Positions 8,408 through 16,868 of a stretch of 64,000 nt of DNA are shown piece by piece; position 1 is the stretch's first letter; each line of letters starts with the position of its first letter. Where the stretch lies: the NCBI RefSeq assembly GCF_016756595.1, contig NZ_AP023257.1, forward strand, positions 5,534,001-5,598,000. The letters run 5' to 3'. Below the pieces are notes generated by a model, which saw only the letters and a program-made list of their open reading frames with translations, did no database searches and was not told where the DNA came from. The stretch is from Mesorhizobium sp. L-2-11 (GTDB lineage Bacteria; Pseudomonadota; Alphaproteobacteria; Rhizobiales; Rhizobiaceae). A program made the position numbers and the translations under genes.

Positions 8408-9370
8408 CTAGCGGTTGAGCAGGCCCTTGGCGGCATCCTCGTCGGTGATCAGAACCGATATCCTGGTGTTGGCAAGCGCCGCCCGCATGATGGCGATTTT
8501 TTCCTGCCCTCCCGAGACCAGGACGATGGCCGGGATGTCCGACAGGTCCTGCAGCGGATAGGCGCAGACCCGGCGGTTGACCTCATGGTCGACGAGCCGG
8601 CCCTCGGCGTCGATGAAATGGCATAAAATATCGCCAACTGCGCCGGCCGCCTGCAACTCTTCGAGTTCGCTGGGCTTGATGAAGCCGTAATTGGCGATCG
8701 GGCTGTCGTTGGAAAACGATCCGACGCTGAGCACGGCGATGTTTGCCCGGCGTGCGCGGAAGACGACGTCCTGAACGCTGCGCTGGCTCATGAAGGCTTC
8801 GCGCTGCTCCGGCCTGTCGGCATAGACCGGCACCGGCAGCAAAAAACACTCGGCGCCGATCTTTTCGGCGAATTCCCAGGCGCTTTCGGTCGGGTTGAGC
8901 GGCTGGGCGTGGGTAAGGCCGCCGAGCATGGAAACCACCGTCGTCCTGGCGATCGGCCGCCGCGGCAATTCGTTGATGGCGAATTTCAGCGTCCGCCCCC
9001 AGCCCAGTGCGATGACATCGCCGGCATTCACATTGTCGGCCAGATAGGCGCCCGCGGCATGGCCGATCATCAGCGGCGCGTTGCTTCGGTCGGCGGCCGA
9101 CGGCACCACAACGGCCTGGCTGAGCCCAAAACGCTGCTTCAGCGCCTCTTCCAGCACCAGGCATTCGACGACGCTGTCACGGATGCGGAACTGGACGACG
9201 CCCTCTTCACGCGCGGCGGACAGGATGCGATGCACCTTGATGCGGCCGATGCCGAGGATCTCCGAAATCCTCTCCTGCGTCAGACCCTCGACATAATAGT
9301 GCCACGCAGCACGCGCCTTCAGCTCGGCATCCGGAAAGCGCGAGGCCTTGTCATTCTCTGTCATCGCCAT
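8408..9370 (-). CDS. SorC/DeoR-type sugar-binding transcriptional regulator
   Basis: A 320-residue SorC-family regulator: an N-terminal helix-turn-helix (about 17-55: YYVEGLTQERISEILG, RIKVHRILSAA) and a large sugar-isomerase-like effector domain (about 60-318; DVIALGWGRTLKFAI, VSMLGGLTH, VLVSGGQEKI). The family senses phosphorylated sugars or polyols and usually represses its own operon. The start has GGGAGGG ahead on the minus strand. It is divergent from the ABC transporter operon, whose upstream region holds a TGAACAA/TTGTTCA inverted repeat (9701-9734), and convergent with the kinase. I infer it controls both the transporter and the oxidoreductase-kinase pair. If the kinase is dead, its phosphorylated inducer may no longer form. 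Confidence 0.9.
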   Translation of the reverse strand: MAMTENDKASRFPDAELKARAAWHYYVEGLTQERISEILGIGRIKVHRILSAAREEGVVQFRIRDSVVECLVLEEALKQRFGLSQAVVVPSAADRSNAPLMIGHAAGAYLADNVNAGDVIALGWGRTLKFAINELPRRPIARTTVVSMLGGLTHAQPLNPTESAWEFAEKIGAECFLLPVPVYADRPEQREAFMSQRSVQDVVFRARRANIAVLSVGSFSNDSPIANYGFIKPSELEELQAAGAVGDILCHFIDAEGRLVDHEVNRRVCAYPLQDLSDIPAIVLVSGGQEKIAIMRAALANTRISVLITDEDAAKGLLNR

Positions 9371-9802
9371 CTTTTTGCCCTCCCGCGGTCGTCCGAATCC
9401 TTAGTCGCCATTCAAATGGCGTTATCCGACCAGGCGACGCGAAATCGGTCTGCGTGCCCAGGATTCGAGATTCAGGACACCGACAGGATACCTCTACAAC
9501 GTGAATGAAAGCCAAAATGGTCAACATTTACTTCATCTTGGCCGTCCCGCCCTGCTCAAGCAGCCGACATGAATTCGCAGGATGAGAGCGGACCTGAAAC
9601 GCGGCATTTCATGCTCTTTCGTAAGGCAAACTGGCTTGCGGCGCAAACCGGCGTGGAATGATACGGCGGGCCTTGACAATTTTCCGACGAACAGTTTAGC
9701 TGAACAAAATTGCATATCAAAGATAAATTGTTCACAGGGAGGTGCCTGGTGAGCAAGAGTGAGCCGACGACGCATCGCCGGATCGCTGATGGAGGAGACA
9801 AA
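9371..9802. other. Divergent control region between SorC regulator and ABC operon
   Basis: No gene is supported in these 432 bases. A TTGACA box at 9673-9678 with a weak -10 about 17 bases on is the best promoter candidate for the ABC operon, and the probable operator at 9701-9734 overlaps or follows it. The SD sequence GGAGGAG at 9791-9797 fixes the permease start. Confidence 0.5.
9701..9734 (+). promoter_or_regulatory. Candidate SorC-family operator
   Basis: Inverted repeat TGAACAA (9701-9707) and TTGTTCA (9728-9734) with a 20-base AT-rich spacer; a further GAACA sits at 9689-9693. The left part, TGAACAAAATT, resembles the published operator of Bacillus subtilis DeoR, a SorC-family member. 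Its place upstream of the ABC operon and near the divergent SorC gene supports the call; binding is inferred. Confidence 0.5.
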
Positions 9803-10813
9803 ATGGCTGTGAGCAACGGTGCTAGCGAGTTGAAGGCCGGCCCAAATGCCCAGGCCGCGGCGGGCGCGAAGCTTTCGGCCCTGTTCGCCGGAACCATGGG
9901 ACCGCTGATCGGGCTGGTGTTGCTGTGCCTGGCGCTGTCGCTGACCACCGACACGTTTCTCACCGTCCGCAACATCCTCAACGTGCTCGACCAGGTCACT
10001 GTGCTCGGCATCATGGCGATCGGCATGACGCTGGTCATCCTGATCGGCGGCATCGATCTGTCCGTCGGCTCGGTGCTGGCGCTCGCCGCCATGGTGATGG
10101 GCTTCGTCGCCCATCCCGACCACCTCAATCTCGGCATGCCTGCCGGCGTGATCACAGCACTTGTCGTTGCCGGACTTTGCGGGCTGGTTTCAGGCCTGCT
10201 CGTGACCGTCACCAAGCTGCCGCCCTTCATCGCCACGCTGGCCATGATGTCGGTGGCCCGCGGTTTCGCCAACATGATCACCGACGGCTCGCAGATCATC
10301 GGCTTTCCCGACTGGTTCACCAGCCTGTCGATCATCCGTCATTTCGGTTTCCTGTCGGTCACCGTCGGCTTGATGATCGTGCTGGCCATTATCTTTGCGA
10401 TCTTTCTGAACTATCGCGCGACCGGTCGCAGCCTCTACGCGATCGGCGGCAGCGCCGAGGTCGCCAGGCTGTCCGGCATACCGGTCGGCTCGCTGACCAA
10501 CTGGGTCTATGCGGTCTGCGGCGTGCTGGCCGGGCTCGCCGGCATCGTGCTTGCGGCACGGCTCGATTCCGTCCAGCCGAGCTCCGGCTTCGGCTACGAG
10601 CTGGACACCATCGCGGCGGTGGTGATCGGCGGCGCCAGCCTATCGGGCGGCGTCGGCTCGATCGGCGGCACCGCCATCGGCGTGCTCATCATCGGCGTGC
10701 TGCGCAACGGGCTGAACCTGCTCGGCGTGTCGCCCTTCATCCAGCAGGTGGTGATCGGCGTGGTGATCGCGCTGGCGGTGGCCACGGATACATGGCGGCG
10801 CAGAGCCCAATGA
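9803..10813 (+). CDS. Ribose-type (RbsC family) ABC transporter permease
   Basis: A 336-residue inner-membrane permease with eight to ten hydrophobic segments, typical of carbohydrate uptake transporters of the CUT2 class. Family signatures include MTLVILIGGIDLSVGSVLAL and the GIVLAA...GYELDTIAAVVIGG region just before the coupling end. The ATG at 9803 is preferred over earlier in-frame starts because GGAGGAG lies 5 bases before it. First gene of the operon permease, binding protein, double ATPase, divergent from the SorC regulator. Unlike many rbs operons the permease comes first. It would homodimerise and work with the ATPase at 11918-13441. Substrate probably a pentose or polyol, by context only. 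Confidence 0.93.
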   Translation: MAVSNGASELKAGPNAQAAAGAKLSALFAGTMGPLIGLVLLCLALSLTTDTFLTVRNILNVLDQVTVLGIMAIGMTLVILIGGIDLSVGSVLALAAMVMGFVAHPDHLNLGMPAGVITALVVAGLCGLVSGLLVTVTKLPPFIATLAMMSVARGFANMITDGSQIIGFPDWFTSLSIIRHFGFLSVTVGLMIVLAIIFAIFLNYRATGRSLYAIGGSAEVARLSGIPVGSLTNWVYAVCGVLAGLAGIVLAARLDSVQPSSGFGYELDTIAAVVIGGASLSGGVGSIGGTAIGVLIIGVLRNGLNLLGVSPFIQQVVIGVVIALAVATDTWRRRAQ

Positions 10814-10960
10814 AAACTGGGCTCAATGAAGAATGGGGCGCAATGAGATTCACTCGGGTGTCCGGGCGAAAACGGATCGGTGATCCGAAACTGGGAGTTG
10901 TTCGGCCAAGGGCGCCGTGATGCGCCGGCGGGACAGATTGAACATCAACGGAGGAAACAC

Positions 10961-11899
10961 ATGCTGACCAAACGTTCATTGCTACTTGCTGCCGCGGCCG
11001 TCATTCCGCTGCTCGGACTGTCCGAGATGGCGTCGGCCAAGGAGGCCAAGAAGCTTGGTCTCGCCGTCGCCAACCTGCAGGCCGATTTCTTCAACCAGAT
11101 CAAGCAGTCCGTCGAGGCCTATGGCAAGGAAAAGGGCCTCGAGATCGTCACCGTCGACGCCAAGGGCGATTCGGCGACCCAGGTCAGCCAGGTGCAGGAC
11201 CTGATCACGCAGAACATCGATGCGCTGATCTACATCCCGGCCGGCGCCACTGCCGCCACCGTGCCGACCAAGACGGCCAAGGCTGCCGGTATCCCGGTCG
11301 TCAATGTCGACCGCAACGCCGAGGGCGCCCCTGGCGACACCTTCATCGCCACCAACAGCGTGGCGTCGGCCAAGGCGGTTTGCGACCACATCGCCAAGCA
11401 GGCTGGCGGCAAGGGCGAGATGATCATCATTCATGGCCAGAAAGGGACGACGCCCGAGGTCGACCGGTCGAAGGGCTGCGGCGAAGCGCTGAGCGCCTAT
11501 CCCGACATCAAGGTGGTCGGCGAGTTGTGGAGCGAAGGCTGGCACCAGGACGAGGGCTTCAAGCTGACGCAGGACCTGCTGCAGTCGCATCCCGAGGTGT
11601 CGATCGTCTTCGGCCAGGCCGATGCGCTGGCGCTCGGTGCTGCGCAGGCGGTCAAGGTCGCCAATCCCGGCCACAAGGTCTGGATCGCTGGTTTCGACGG
11701 CGACGTGGCGGCGCTCAAGGCACTGAAAGGCGGCGTCTTCGACGTGACCGCGACGCAGCAGACACAGGGCATGGGCCGGCTTGCCGTCGATGCGGCGATC
11801 AAGCTGGTGGCCGGCGAAACCGTTCCGGCAGAACAGCTGCAGGACGCGACGCTGACCACCAAGGACAATGTCGATCAGTTCATCGCCAAGCATCCCTGA
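10961..11899 (+). CDS. Periplasmic sugar-binding protein of ribose-type ABC transporter
   Basis: A 312-residue periplasmic-binding protein of the RbsB/peripla_BP_4 class. The ATG at 10961 has GGAGG 6 bases upstream and gives a clear signal peptide (basic LTKR, Leu/Ala core, cleavage after ASA near residue 25). The mature part starts with KLGLAVANLQADFFNQI and has the two-lobe pattern (DALIYIPAGATA, PVVNVDRNAEG, VFGQADALALGA, WIAGFDGD). It captures the sugar or polyol and delivers it to the permease. Located 147 bases after the permease, 18 before the ATPase, same strand. The ligand cannot be read from sequence. Confidence 0.93.
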   Translation: MLTKRSLLLAAAAVIPLLGLSEMASAKEAKKLGLAVANLQADFFNQIKQSVEAYGKEKGLEIVTVDAKGDSATQVSQVQDLITQNIDALIYIPAGATAATVPTKTAKAAGIPVVNVDRNAEGAPGDTFIATNSVASAKAVCDHIAKQAGGKGEMIIIHGQKGTTPEVDRSKGCGEALSAYPDIKVVGELWSEGWHQDEGFKLTQDLLQSHPEVSIVFGQADALALGAAQAVKVANPGHKVWIAGFDGDVAALKALKGGVFDVTATQQTQGMGRLAVDAAIKLVAGETVPAEQLQDATLTTKDNVDQFIAKHP

Positions 11900-11917
11900 T
11901 CCCCAGGAGACCGGCAG

Positions 11918-13441
11918 TTGACGAGCGGAACGATGTCCCTGGATCCCAGCCATACGAAGACCCCTCATCCGGGGCTCTTCGTCAGCGGCCTCTGCAAGAG
12001 CTACGGCCCGGTGCAGGTCCTGGCCGATGCCAGCTTCGAGGTGCGGCCGGGCGAGGTCGTGGCGCTGCTTGGCGAAAATGGCGCCGGCAAGTCCACCGTT
12101 TCGAACATCATCGCCGGGTCGACCAAGCCGGATGCCGGCAGCATCACATGGCGGGGGAAGCCGTATTCCCCCGCCTCTCCCGCCGCGGCCATCGACGCCG
12201 GCGTCGGCATGATCCACCAGGAACTGAAGCTGCTGCCGGACCTGTCAGTCGCCGAGAACGTCTATGTCGGGCGCCTGCCGATGCGCGGCGGCCGCATCGA
12301 CCGCGCGGCCATGAATGCGCGGGCATCGGCCCAACTGAAGCGGCTCGGCCTCGATGTCTCGCCGGAACGCAAGGTGCGCACGCTGCGCATCGCCGCCCAG
12401 CAGCAGGTCGAGATCGCCAAGGCGCTGACGCTCAATGCCGAGCTTCTGATCTTCGACGAGCCGACAGCGGCACTTGGCAGCGAGGAAACGGAGCTGTTGT
12501 TCAAGCAGATCCGCAAGCTCAAGGCGGAAGGCATGTCCTTCATCTATATCAGCCACCGGCTGGACGAGGTCGCCGAGATCGCCGACCGTGTCGTGGTGAT
12601 GCGCGACGGGCGCATTGTCGCCCGCCACGAGCGCGCCGACGTCCCGGTGCGCGCGATCGTCGAGCAGATGGTCGGCCGCAGCGTCGAGCGGATGTTCCCG
12701 CCGCTGTCGGAGCCGGGCAGCGAGGCGTTGCTCGAGGTCGAGAACCTGTCCTCGCCGGAACGCAGTTTTCAGAATGTCAGCTTCTCGGTAAGGACCGGCG
12801 AAATCCTTGGCATCGCCGGGCTGATCGGTGCCGGCCGCACCGAGCTGGTGCGGGCGATCGCCGGCGCCGATCCGATTTCCTCGGGGTCGGTGCGGGTCGC
12901 CGGCGACCCGGTGCATCTCACTGGCCCGGCGGCGGCGATCAAGGCCGGCGTCGTGCTGGTGCCGGAAGACCGCAAGGCGCAAGGCGTGGTGCTCGACCAG
13001 ACCATCGGCGAGAATCTGGCGATCGGCAATTTCGACCATGTCGCGCCGAATGGCTGGGTATTTCCGAAGGCGGTACAGAAATTCGCCCAGGCCGGCATAA
13101 GCCGGCTCGGGGTCAAGGGCCGACCTAACCAGGCGATCAGCAAGCTTTCCGGCGGCAATCAGCAGAAGGTGATCATCGCCAAATGGATTTCACGGCCGCC
13201 CAAGGTGTTTATCCTGGACGAGCCGACGCGCGGCATCGATGTCGGCGCCCGCGCCGCGATCTACGATGTCATCGCCGAACTCGCCCGCTCCGGCATGGCG
13301 GTGGTGGTGGTGAGCTCCGACCTCGAGGAAGTGCTCGGCCTGTCGCATCGCGTGCTGGTGCTGAGCCGTGGCCGCCAGCGCGGCATTCTCGACCGCAGTG
13401 AAGCGAGCAACGTCGCCGTCATGGAGCTCGCCACAAGCTGA
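11918..13441 (+). CDS. Ribose-type ABC transporter ATPase with two nucleotide-binding domains
   Basis: A 507-residue RbsA-like cytoplasmic ATPase. The first domain has Walker A GENGAGKST (about 52-60), a family-typical signature region and Walker B LLIFDEPTAAL; the second domain has a degenerate P-loop (GLIGAGRTEL) followed by intact signature LSGGNQQKV and Walker B VFILDEPTRGID. Degeneracy of the second P-loop is normal in this family. A TTG start at 11918 is preferred because AGGAGA sits 7 bases before it; an ATG at 11933 lacks such a site. Third gene of the transporter operon; a strong GC hairpin follows at 13505. Confidence 0.92.
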   Translation: MTSGTMSLDPSHTKTPHPGLFVSGLCKSYGPVQVLADASFEVRPGEVVALLGENGAGKSTVSNIIAGSTKPDAGSITWRGKPYSPASPAAAIDAGVGMIHQELKLLPDLSVAENVYVGRLPMRGGRIDRAAMNARASAQLKRLGLDVSPERKVRTLRIAAQQQVEIAKALTLNAELLIFDEPTAALGSEETELLFKQIRKLKAEGMSFIYISHRLDEVAEIADRVVVMRDGRIVARHERADVPVRAIVEQMVGRSVERMFPPLSEPGSEALLEVENLSSPERSFQNVSFSVRTGEILGIAGLIGAGRTELVRAIAGADPISSGSVRVAGDPVHLTGPAAAIKAGVVLVPEDRKAQGVVLDQTIGENLAIGNFDHVAPNGWVFPKAVQKFAQAGISRLGVKGRPNQAISKLSGGNQQKVIIAKWISRPPKVFILDEPTRGIDVGARAAIYDVIAELARSGMAVVVVSSDLEEVLGLSHRVLVLSRGRQRGILDRSEASNVAVMELATS

Positions 13442-13504
13442 GGGCGGCATAAAGGATCGGAATAGAGCGCAGCAGGTGATATCCTCCCAGGCACCGGACC
13501 GCGC

Positions 13505-13536
13505 GGGGCGCCAGCCAGGACTGGCGCCCCTTCCTT
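13505..13536 (+). terminator. Terminator- or attenuator-like hairpin after the ABC ATPase
   Basis: Perfect 10-bp stem GGGGCGCCAG/CTGGCGCCCC (13505-13514 with 13521-13530), 6-base loop, then a T-rich but interrupted tail TTCCTT. It may lower transcription from the transporter genes into the dehydrogenases. Confidence 0.5.
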
Positions 13537-13576
13537 CCAAGCGCAGCACCGGCGGCTCAACAGGAAAAACATTTCG

Positions 13577-14341
13577 ATGAAACTATTCGATCTTGATGGC
13601 GACGTTGCCCTCGTTACCGGCGCCGGCAGCGGCATCGGCCAAGCGATCGCCATCGGCCTGGCCGAGGCCGGCGCCGATATCGCCTGTTTCGGCCATGCCT
13701 CGAAAGGCGGGCTGGACGAAACCGCGCACAGGGTCTCGGCGCTTGGTCGCAAGGCACTGGTGCTGACCGGCACGGTGACCTCAGAGGCCGATTTGTCAGT
13801 GGCGATCGAGCGCACGGAGAAAGAACTCGGTGCGCTGACCATCGCCGTCAACAATGCCGGCGTCGCTGGAGCCGAGCCGGCCGAGACGCTGTCGCTGGAG
13901 AAATGGCAGAAGCTCTACGACGTCAATGTCAGCGGCGTATTCCTGTCCTGCCAGGCCGAAGCGCGCGTAATGCTGACGCGGCGCAAGGGCTCGATCATCA
14001 ACATCGCCTCGATGTCGGGCTCGATCGTCAACCGCGGCCTGACCCAGGCGCACTATAATTCGTCGAAGGCCGCCGTCATCCACATGTCCAGGAGTCTCGC
14101 CATGGAATGGGCCGATCGCGGTCTGCGCGTCAATGTCGTCAGCCCCGGCTACACGCTGACGCCGATGAACAAGCGGCCGGAAGTCGCCGACCAGGTCAGG
14201 ATCTTCGAGCGCGACACGCCGATGGGGCGGATGGCGGCGCCTGAAGAGATGGTCGGCCCGACCGTGTTCCTGGCCAGCCGCGCTTCGAGTTTCGTCACCG
14301 GCATCGACCTGATCGTCGATGGCGGCTTCGTCTGCTGGTAG
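13577..14341 (+). CDS. Short-chain dehydrogenase/reductase (first of pair)
   Basis: A 254-residue classical SDR. NAD(P) binding motif TGAGSGIG (about 15-22), NNAG at about 94, catalytic Ser in NIASMSGS, YNSSK as the Tyr-x3-Lys catalytic pair, and the C-terminal family tail ITGIDLIVDGG-like (TGIDLIVDGGFVCW). Such enzymes oxidise polyols or ketoses in sugar operons. It follows the transporter operon by 135 bases and precedes a second SDR by only 8, so the two are co-transcribed. A role in converting the imported sugar/polyol is inferred from this context; substrate and cofactor preference are not determined. The ribosome site is weak (AGGAAAA). Confidence 0.9.
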   Translation: MKLFDLDGDVALVTGAGSGIGQAIAIGLAEAGADIACFGHASKGGLDETAHRVSALGRKALVLTGTVTSEADLSVAIERTEKELGALTIAVNNAGVAGAEPAETLSLEKWQKLYDVNVSGVFLSCQAEARVMLTRRKGSIINIASMSGSIVNRGLTQAHYNSSKAAVIHMSRSLAMEWADRGLRVNVVSPGYTLTPMNKRPEVADQVRIFERDTPMGRMAAPEEMVGPTVFLASRASSFVTGIDLIVDGGFVCW

Positions 14342-14349
14342 GAGAGAAA

Positions 14350-15135
14350 ATGCAGAAGCGGTTCGAGGGAAAGACGGCGGTCATCACCGGCGCCAGCGGC
14401 GGCATTGGCGCGGCCATGGCCAGGCGCTTCGCGGCGGAGGGTGCTGCGGTCGTCGTCAGCGCCATCGACGCGCGCGTCGACGAGATCGCCGCCGGACTGA
14501 AGGCGGAAGGCGCCAGGGTCGCATCGCTGCGCATGGACGTGACCAGGAAAGACGAGGTCGCCGCCCTCTACGATCTGGCCGAACAGCAGTTCGGCCGCGT
14601 CGACATCTCCGTGCAGAATGCTGGCGTCATTACCATCGCCAGGATCGAGGCGATGACCGAGGCCGAGTGGGACAAGGTGATGGCGGTCAACACCAAGGGC
14701 GTGTTCCTGTGCTGCCAGGAGGCGATCGCGCGCATCCGCAAGCATGGCGATGGCGGCAGGCTGATCAACACCGCATCCGGCCAGGCGCGCCAAGGTTTTA
14801 TCTACACGCCGCATTATGCCGCCTCGAAATTCGGCGTCGTCGGCATCACCCAGAGCCTTGCCAAGGAAGTGGCCAAGGAGAAGATCACCGTCAACGCAAT
14901 CTGCCCCGGCATCATCGACACCGACATGTGGGCCTACAACGATGCCGCATGGGGCAGACTGATGGGTGACTACAAGCCGGGCGAGTTGATGGCCGAATGG
15001 GTGAAGAACATCCCGATGGGCCGCGCCGGCAGCGGCGAGGATGTTTCGGGCCTGGTCAGCTTCCTGGCCAGCAGCGACGCCGCCTACATCACCGGCCAGA
15101 CGATCAATGTCGATGGCGGCCTGATCATGTCGTGA
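14350..15135 (+). CDS. Short-chain dehydrogenase/reductase (second of pair)
   Basis: A 261-residue classical SDR distinct from its neighbour. It has TGASGGIG (about 13-20), QNAG in place of NNAG, Ser in NTASGQA, catalytic YAASKFG and the C-terminal ITGQTINVDGG. The sequence around ICPGIIDTDMW resembles diol/arabitol-type dehydrogenases, which supports a polyol or keto-sugar substrate without proving it. Good SD (GGAGAG) 4 bases before the ATG. Last gene of the cluster; a RIME-like hairpin lies 3 bases after the stop and may act in mRNA end protection. Confidence 0.9.
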   Translation: MQKRFEGKTAVITGASGGIGAAMARRFAAEGAAVVVSAIDARVDEIAAGLKAEGARVASLRMDVTRKDEVAALYDLAEQQFGRVDISVQNAGVITIARIEAMTEAEWDKVMAVNTKGVFLCCQEAIARIRKHGDGGRLINTASGQARQGFIYTPHYAASKFGVVGITQSLAKEVAKEKITVNAICPGIIDTDMWAYNDAAWGRLMGDYKPGELMAEWVKNIPMGRAGSGEDVSGLVSFLASSDAAYITGQTINVDGGLIMS

Positions 15136-15138
15136 GGC

Positions 15139-15298
15139 GCCTCTTTCCTTCTCCCCTTGTGGGAGAAGGTGGATTGGCGCGCAGCGCCAAGACGGATGAG
15201 GGGTGTTGGACGTAGTGCGCCAGTGCCAAGCTGGAGCACCCCTCATCCGACCGAGCTTCGCTCGGCCACCTTCTCCCACAAGGGGAGAAGGAAGAGGC
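15139..15298. repeat. RIME-like palindromic element
   Basis: Arms 15139-15172 and 15266-15298 are reverse complements apart from one inserted A, each built on CTTCTCCC..TTGTGGGAGAAGG. The middle has CATCCG-type half sites. The remaining gap to the next gene (15299-15647) shows no supportable gene; a good SD (CAGGAG at 15635) ends it. Confidence 0.75.
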
Positions 15299-15647
15299 GT
15301 CGCCGATGGCATTAGTCGTTGCGCGATATGAATGTTGGTATATATAATTTCATCTCATGAAAATGGCTTCGGCGACTGCCGGCAGCCGACAGCATGGGAC
15401 CTTGATGGCTCGCAAGCTTGAGGGCGCCGCAAATCTGGCGATCGATGCGCGGATCACTGCTTCGGCAGCACGGCAGCCATGACGCGCTCGCTCTTCATCG
15501 GTATCATTCCCGTCTGCGCCTACTTCAGCGCCGACAGCAATTTGCTGCCAATGGACTTGCGCAACGACCAGCTTTTCCAACACAATCAAAAAGACGCAAG
15601 AAGGGAACGAACGAAAACTTCCACCAGAGCTTGACAGGAGCACAGGC

Positions 15648-16622
15648 ATGTCACTTCGGAGTTTGATTTCGAGATTATCAATGGGAGCCTTAACACTTGC
15701 CGCGGCAAGTGCACTGACGCCTTCGGCCCAAGCGGCGGCGCCAGAATCGAACGACCCTATCAAGATCGCGCTGTTCGACTGGACCAGCGTCAATCTGAAC
15801 GCAAAGATCCTCGGCGGCATTTTGGAAAAACTGGGATACACGGTCGAGTACCCGACCGCCGACTATCTCTCCAGCCTGACCACCGGCCTCACCAATGGCG
15901 ATCTCGCTGTCGCCATGGAATTCTGGGACACGACGGCCGGCGAAGCCATGAAGGCCTCGGATGCGACCGGGCAGACCGAACGCCTCGGCGCGCTCGGGCC
16001 AAAGGCCAAGGAAGAATGGTGGTATCCCGAATACATGAAGGAGAAATGCCCGGGCCTGCCGAACTGGGAAGCGCTGAAGGACCCGAAATGCGCCGAGGCC
16101 TTCTCGACGCCAGAAACAGCGCCGAACGGCCGCTATCTCGGCGGCCCGGTGACATGGGAAGGCTTTGACGACGAGCGTGCCGCGGCGCTGAAGCTGCCCT
16201 TCACTGTCATCCATGCCGGCACCGATGCGGCGATGTTCGCCGAGCTGGATTCGGCCTATCAGCGCAAGGCGCCAATCATGCTGTGGGTCTATTCGCCACA
16301 TTGGGCGCCAGCCAAATACAAGGGCGAATGGGTCGAATTCCCCGACTATACGCCGGAGTGCTACACCGATCCGAAATGGGGCGTGAACCCCGAGGCAAAA
16401 TATGACTGCGGCAAGCCGCATGGCGAGATCTGGAAATATTCCTGGGCCGGCATGAAGGACAAATGGCCGGTCGCCTACAAGGTCGCGAAGAACTACACAA
16501 TCGACACCGACGAGCTCAACAAGATGAGCGGCGAGATCGATCTCGAAGGCAAGACGCCGGAAGACGTCGCCGCCGCCTGGATCGCTGCCCACGAAGCCGA
16601 CTGGAAAGCCTGGGCCGAGTGA
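15648..16622 (+). CDS. Quaternary-amine ABC transporter substrate-binding protein (ProX/TmoX family)
   Basis: A 324-residue periplasmic binding protein of the glycine betaine/OpuAC class. Signal peptide at 1-29 (Ala-rich, cleavage after AQA). The mature protein is rich in Trp/Tyr clusters typical of cation-pi cages for methylated ammonium groups (ALFDWTSVN, AMEFWDT, KEEWWYPEY, WVYSPHW, WKYSWAGM). The start has CAGGAG 7 bases before it. Its partners, an ATPase and a double permease, follow on the same strand. Ligand could be glycine betaine, proline betaine or trimethylamine N-oxide; the nearby TMA/TMAO genes make TMAO or a related betaine attractive, but that is inference. A RIME-like hairpin lies between it and the ATPase. 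Confidence 0.88.
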   Translation: MSLRSLISRLSMGALTLAAASALTPSAQAAAPESNDPIKIALFDWTSVNLNAKILGGILEKLGYTVEYPTADYLSSLTTGLTNGDLAVAMEFWDTTAGEAMKASDATGQTERLGALGPKAKEEWWYPEYMKEKCPGLPNWEALKDPKCAEAFSTPETAPNGRYLGGPVTWEGFDDERAAALKLPFTVIHAGTDAAMFAELDSAYQRKAPIMLWVYSPHWAPAKYKGEWVEFPDYTPECYTDPKWGVNPEAKYDCGKPHGEIWKYSWAGMKDKWPVAYKVAKNYTIDTDELNKMSGEIDLEGKTPEDVAAAWIAAHEADWKAWAE

Positions 16623-16706
16623 TCGTTCCAACTGGAAACTGCGAGATCCGGCTGTTGATCAGCCGGGTATCTCTTCCGTTCCAGGAGAAGGTTCGCGCAT
16701 ATGAGG

Positions 16707-16825
16707 CCCCCTCATCCGGCCGCTTCGCGGCCACCTTCTCCCCGCTGGGAGAAGAGGCAAATGCCGGCTCTAGCGACCTCTTCTCCCCGCGGGGAGAAGG
16801 TGGCCCGAAGGGCCGGATGAGGGGG
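16707..16825. repeat. RIME-like palindromic element inside the transporter operon
   Basis: Outer arms CCCCCTCATCCGGC (16707-16720) and its complement (16812-16825) enclose two GGGAGAAG hairpins. It sits between the binding-protein and ATPase genes and would be transcribed as a strong mRNA stem-loop. Confidence 0.75.
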
Positions 16826-16868
16826 TCTTTGCCGAAGCGATTTCCTTGGATTCCAGAAGGACGACCGC

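Noticed and set aside
15139..15298. Rho-independent terminator after the SDR pair
   Set aside because: Strong stems but no T-run; same unit occurs within operons, so called a RIME-like repeat.
15418..15666. 82-codon open frame before the ProX-type gene
   Set aside because: Overlaps the signal-peptide start of the real gene, no ribosome site and no recognisable features.
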